From Bifidobacteriaceae bacterium (GTDB lineage: Bacteria > Actinomycetota > Actinomycetes > Actinomycetales > WQXJ01): a stretch of 32,209 bases of DNA. Both the position numbers and the translations under genes were made by a program. The notes below the pieces were generated by a model. The model was not told the DNA's origin. It did not search any database and worked only from the letters and a program-made list of their open reading frames with translations. The DNA lies in the NCBI GenBank assembly GCA_031278675.1, contig JAITJY010000082.1:1-32209 (forward strand). The letters run 5' to 3'. Numbering within the stretch: the first letter of the stretch is position 1; the number at the start of each line of letters is the position of its first letter. Below, piece by piece: positions 30,301 to 32,209 of the stretch.

Positions 30301-31089
30301 CGACGATGCCGTCCGCACCACATCGGAGACCGACAACGGATCGCGGATGGCCCGCTCCGGGTCCCGCCCGGCCAGGATCATCTGCGTTTCGGAACCGCGC
30401 CGCATCCGCGCCATCAGGTTGTCCAACGCGAACAACGCGAACAGTTTGTCGGGGTCGGTTTCCGACTGCTCCAATTCGTCGAGAATCTTCAGGGCACGTC
30501 CCACCAGCGAGATCTCGCGGCGCGCCGCAGTGTTGATCGCCTGCGGAATGGCTTCTTCGAGGACCCCGGCCGCTTGGCGCGGTGGTGGGGCTTCCGGTAG
30601 CTGGTAAGCCGACTCTGCCGGCGGCTCCGACGGCGTAACAACCTGGACCTGTTGCAACTCGGCGGCGGGGCGCCGGGCAGGCAGTGCGGCCGCAGGCACA
30701 ACCGCAGGCACAACCGCAGCGGACGGCTCAGCGATGATTGAACCGAAGGGTGCGCCGGCTTCGCCACCTGGCGGGGCTTGAACCGCTACCACCTCGCTCG
30801 CAACCCCGAGCGAGCCCGCCGGCAACTGTGCCACCGGGCCCTGCGGGACGCCCTGTTGAGCGACGGGGGGCAACAGTGCCACCCCACCTCCGCCACTAGG
30901 CATGTGTCCCAAGACAGAAGCGACCTCGGAGCGGAGGTCCTTAACCCCCCGCAACATGGACACCAGGACCACCAGTGCCACAATCGCCAGGAGCGTCAGG
31001 ATCGCTCCAATTTGGACCAAATTGGGGAAGCTGGCCAAGTCGAAGAGCTGATCCAGCCCCGTCTCGGCCAGAACTTGGATAGTTCGCAT
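27334..31089 (-). CDS. CvnA-like sensor-kinase-related ATPase: single N-terminal TM, HATPase domain, roughly 850-aa Pro/Gly-rich tail
   Basis: N box HLVAELLENATAFSPEGAAVEVG, G1 box ISDTGVGMSPAEL, LGVVVVARLAARLGAAVSF. ATG at 31089 follows the upstream stop in a TGATG overlap. Confidence 0.9.
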   Translation of the reverse strand: MRTIQVLAETGLDQLFDLASFPNLVQIGAILTLLAIVALVVLVSMLRGVKDLRSEVASVLGHMPSGGGGVALLPPVAQQGVPQGPVAQLPAGSLGVASEVVAVQAPPGGEAGAPFGSIIAEPSAAVVPAVVPAAALPARRPAAELQQVQVVTPSEPPAESAYQLPEAPPPRQAAGVLEEAIPQAINTAARREISLVGRALKILDELEQSETDPDKLFALFALDNLMARMRRGSETQMILAGRDPERAIRDPLSVSDVVRTASSQIEHYERIRISMDWDPMIRSYAVVPLAHLVAELLENATAFSPEGAAVEVGATNHHGDVVVSISDTGVGMSPAELATLNRIAREGAGPEDLAHGRLGVVVVARLAARLGAAVSFAPGQNEEGRGTTAILRIPSKLVDDRPASGPHPALGPEALVLPPQPNLEPSVVTAAPPTAETFRPVQLASAPGDLPKRGEPAQAPSSGVPPRSAPPPARPRTDVPVSAPAGIIPAATTHAAAPARPDRTSGFVPLGARFSPLGEGANPAAALPRHSADGHTVLERPVTGGAGAGPDGVPGSVPGSAPGSVPAGGSASGGVPVGGAVPGGTPRGGTPARGATAPGGPPSAGQGPLADAAAARGAGAAPRAGRTAGSSGDLPAFSEALATGEQPARMPVRRRPASIKRGGAESFPPVPGSPGAMPSPSATAPPGLIPPTGAAKQAPEGSGAAAPGPVAPGKATGESAPAGAGVDGSRGPSSGAVRPGTSGPTGPGAGRVAPTGPGGPDAARPGAGGPSGSTGPQAGRPGAPGPSGPSGPPGGGGGRPGPSGPTGPGGARTQPPGPAGQTGARQASDGAEPGRPGPTGPPLGSLKQAPGGLPQRGAAPPVRGPGPVVSAAGGPREERAPSGPLPLRQFGQVPSRGQAAPDQADPSQSALAVPPLGVPAPGQIPGPISPAGPPGPPGPGPGAPLPGALPGPASVPPGQIPRPGGPAQGIPAPGGPGGPGGPGGIGGPLQGVPAPGGPGGPVQAGPGVLVPGGPAGVGGPAQPGPVAGQFSPGGGTEGAVQFKPPPAVAAPGGVMTPGTMSPGTMTPGVIAPGAMTPGTMTPGTMTPGTMTPGTMTPGQVAPTGVGGRPATQVAAPSRVDAPSARPAFPHTGSFTAGGTMMQPGGGNSALAIPDLGSPIAGSAIALKASIQEEALAELAGLAAYKPERTESKPASSLARRQTGASSVPAVAPPVTSPPKARDADKIRSALSAFQIGTRRGRSGSRASAGKG
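27796..27935 (-). repeat. 15-bp (TMTPG) tandem repeat, about 9 units, within the CvnA-like tail
   Basis: VMTPG-TMSPG-TMTPG-VIAPG-AMTPG-(TMTPG)4 encoded by the plus-strand period cccggagtcatagtt. Confidence 0.85.
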
Positions 31090-32209
31090 CAGGTGCAGAG
31101 TCCTTTCCGGCCGTCCCACGGGTAGCCCGTCTCACCGTTGGGTCCCTTGGTGGGCCACACGAAGTCTACGTAATCTTCGCACTGCTGGAGGGAAAACTGG
31201 TACTGCTTTTCGCGCGCCGGCCCGGTTACTCCGTCCCAGGGGTCCAGCAAGCGGTGGCAGCTATCGTTTGTCCTGTTCATCGCAGAGTTGGTGCAACTAC
31301 GGAACTCCCAGCCAGCAAACCAGATCTTGTGCCTGTCGCCATAGTCCCCGTCCTCCATTGAGGCTTTATGTCCCACCGCACCGCGTGGGTTATAGCCTTG
31401 GCCCCACCATTGGCCGTCCATCTTACGCCACAACACGTAGCCTTGCCCAGTCTGGACGTGCTCCACATTAACATCAAGCCGTTCGATGGGGTAGTGGTCG
31501 ATATGTTCATAGCTGGTGGTCACGCCCCAGCCGTACAAAGCGCCAGTACTCGACAGAGCCGTCATGGCCGTCAAGGCCGAAGTCATCCGGACAAACTTGA
31601 CACCAGCGGGCTGGTCCAAGTAGCCGGGGTTGCGCGCTTGCTCGCTGCTGCAATCGGACGTCGAGGTCCCGCCGCAAGCCCGGCCAATCGCCTGGATACC
31701 AGACGAACCCCAGGTCAGGACGCGGCCCGTGGAAAGCAACGCAGCCCCAAAATAAATGCCGGAGTGGACTTGGATGATGTATTCGTCGGGGTTGTTCGCG
31801 CGGAACCAGGGAGAGAGCGCTTCGGTCCGGACCGGCACTACTTTCCGCGAGCTGTCTGGAGTAACTCCCCCGGAATAAATCAGCCCGGGGCCACCTTGCG
31901 CCCCCGGCACCTCAAAGTTATCCGAGCCGCCCAGGTGCCACACTTCGCCGTTCTCCATCATGATCCAGGTTGTTTGGTAGCCCGATTCAACCTGGGTGGG
32001 CATGTAGCCCTCAATGGTCGGCGACGGCAGGCCAACGCCATCGGTCGCCAGATAAGCCACCTGGGTCGCTCCGACGCTCCAGCCACGTCCACCGTAGAAG
32101 GACCGTCCCCAGGAATAGATCCAACCTTGCTTGTCCACGGCCACGCCGCCGTAGTGCGCGGTCGAGATCATTTGGATGTTGCACAGTTCCGGCTTGGATG
32201 AGTTCCAAG
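31089..32209 (-). CDS. RCC1-repeat-like beta-propeller protein, N-terminus beyond window edge
   Basis: Blade-like repeats GGVAVDKQGWIYSWGRSFYGGRG, TWIMMENGEVWHLGGSDN, FGAALLSTGRVLTWGSSG, TAMTALSSTGALYGWG, GYVLWRKMDGQWWGQGYNPRGAVG. Frame is open past the ORF-track ATG to the edge (WNSSKPELCNIQMISTAHYGG). Confidence 0.75.
   Translation of the reverse strand, partial: WNSSKPELCNIQMISTAHYGGVAVDKQGWIYSWGRSFYGGRGWSVGATQVAYLATDGVGLPSPTIEGYMPTQVESGYQTTWIMMENGEVWHLGGSDNFEVPGAQGGPGLIYSGGVTPDSSRKVVPVRTEALSPWFRANNPDEYIIQVHSGIYFGAALLSTGRVLTWGSSGIQAIGRACGGTSTSDCSSEQARNPGYLDQPAGVKFVRMTSALTAMTALSSTGALYGWGVTTSYEHIDHYPIERLDVNVEHVQTGQGYVLWRKMDGQWWGQGYNPRGAVGHKASMEDGDYGDRHKIWFAGWEFRSCTNSAMNRTNDSCHRLLDPWDGVTGPAREKQYQFSLQQCEDYVDFVWPTKGPNGETGYPWDGRKGLCT

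Noticed and set aside
28856-30600. Plus-strand ORFs (325 and 371 aa) opposite the CvnA-like gene, including Pro/Ala-rich sequence
   Set aside because: Low-complexity GC-rich tail creates open antisense frames; the minus strand has the HATPase motifs and operon coupling.

Overview
This is a high-GC actinobacterial chromosomal segment, with nearly all genes on the minus strand. From left to right it contains: the 3' part of a luciferase-like monooxygenase; cimA (citramalate synthase) behind an apparent Ile/Val leader-peptide attenuator; a TSUP permease; a stand-alone EF-Tu domain-II-like protein; and a DUF1345 membrane protein with a 27-bp-repeat N-terminal extension. The str and rpo genes follow: tuf, fusA, rpsG, rpsL, rpoC, rpoB. 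A plus-strand single-TM protein comes next, readable only through a -1 frameshift. The right third is the most interesting part. It is one tightly coupled minus-strand operon, in transcription order: RCC1-like beta-propeller protein (truncated by the window edge), CvnA-like ATPase, roadblock (CvnB), DUF742 (CvnC), MglA/CvnD-like GTPase, Aer-type PAS protein, PilB, PilT, PilC. It looks like a conservon (actinobacterial GTPase/roadblock module) physically fused to a type IV pilus motor. The CvnA in this operon has Asn where I expect the conserved DHp His, lacks an extracellular sensor domain, and carries a tail of about 850 aa of Pro/Gly-rich, collagen-like sequence. Other observations include a dispersed intergenic motif (CGATGCCGTC), several minisatellites, a 19-bp inverted repeat, and Arg at S12 position 88. 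No searches were run. Family calls come from reading motifs in the translated sequence.
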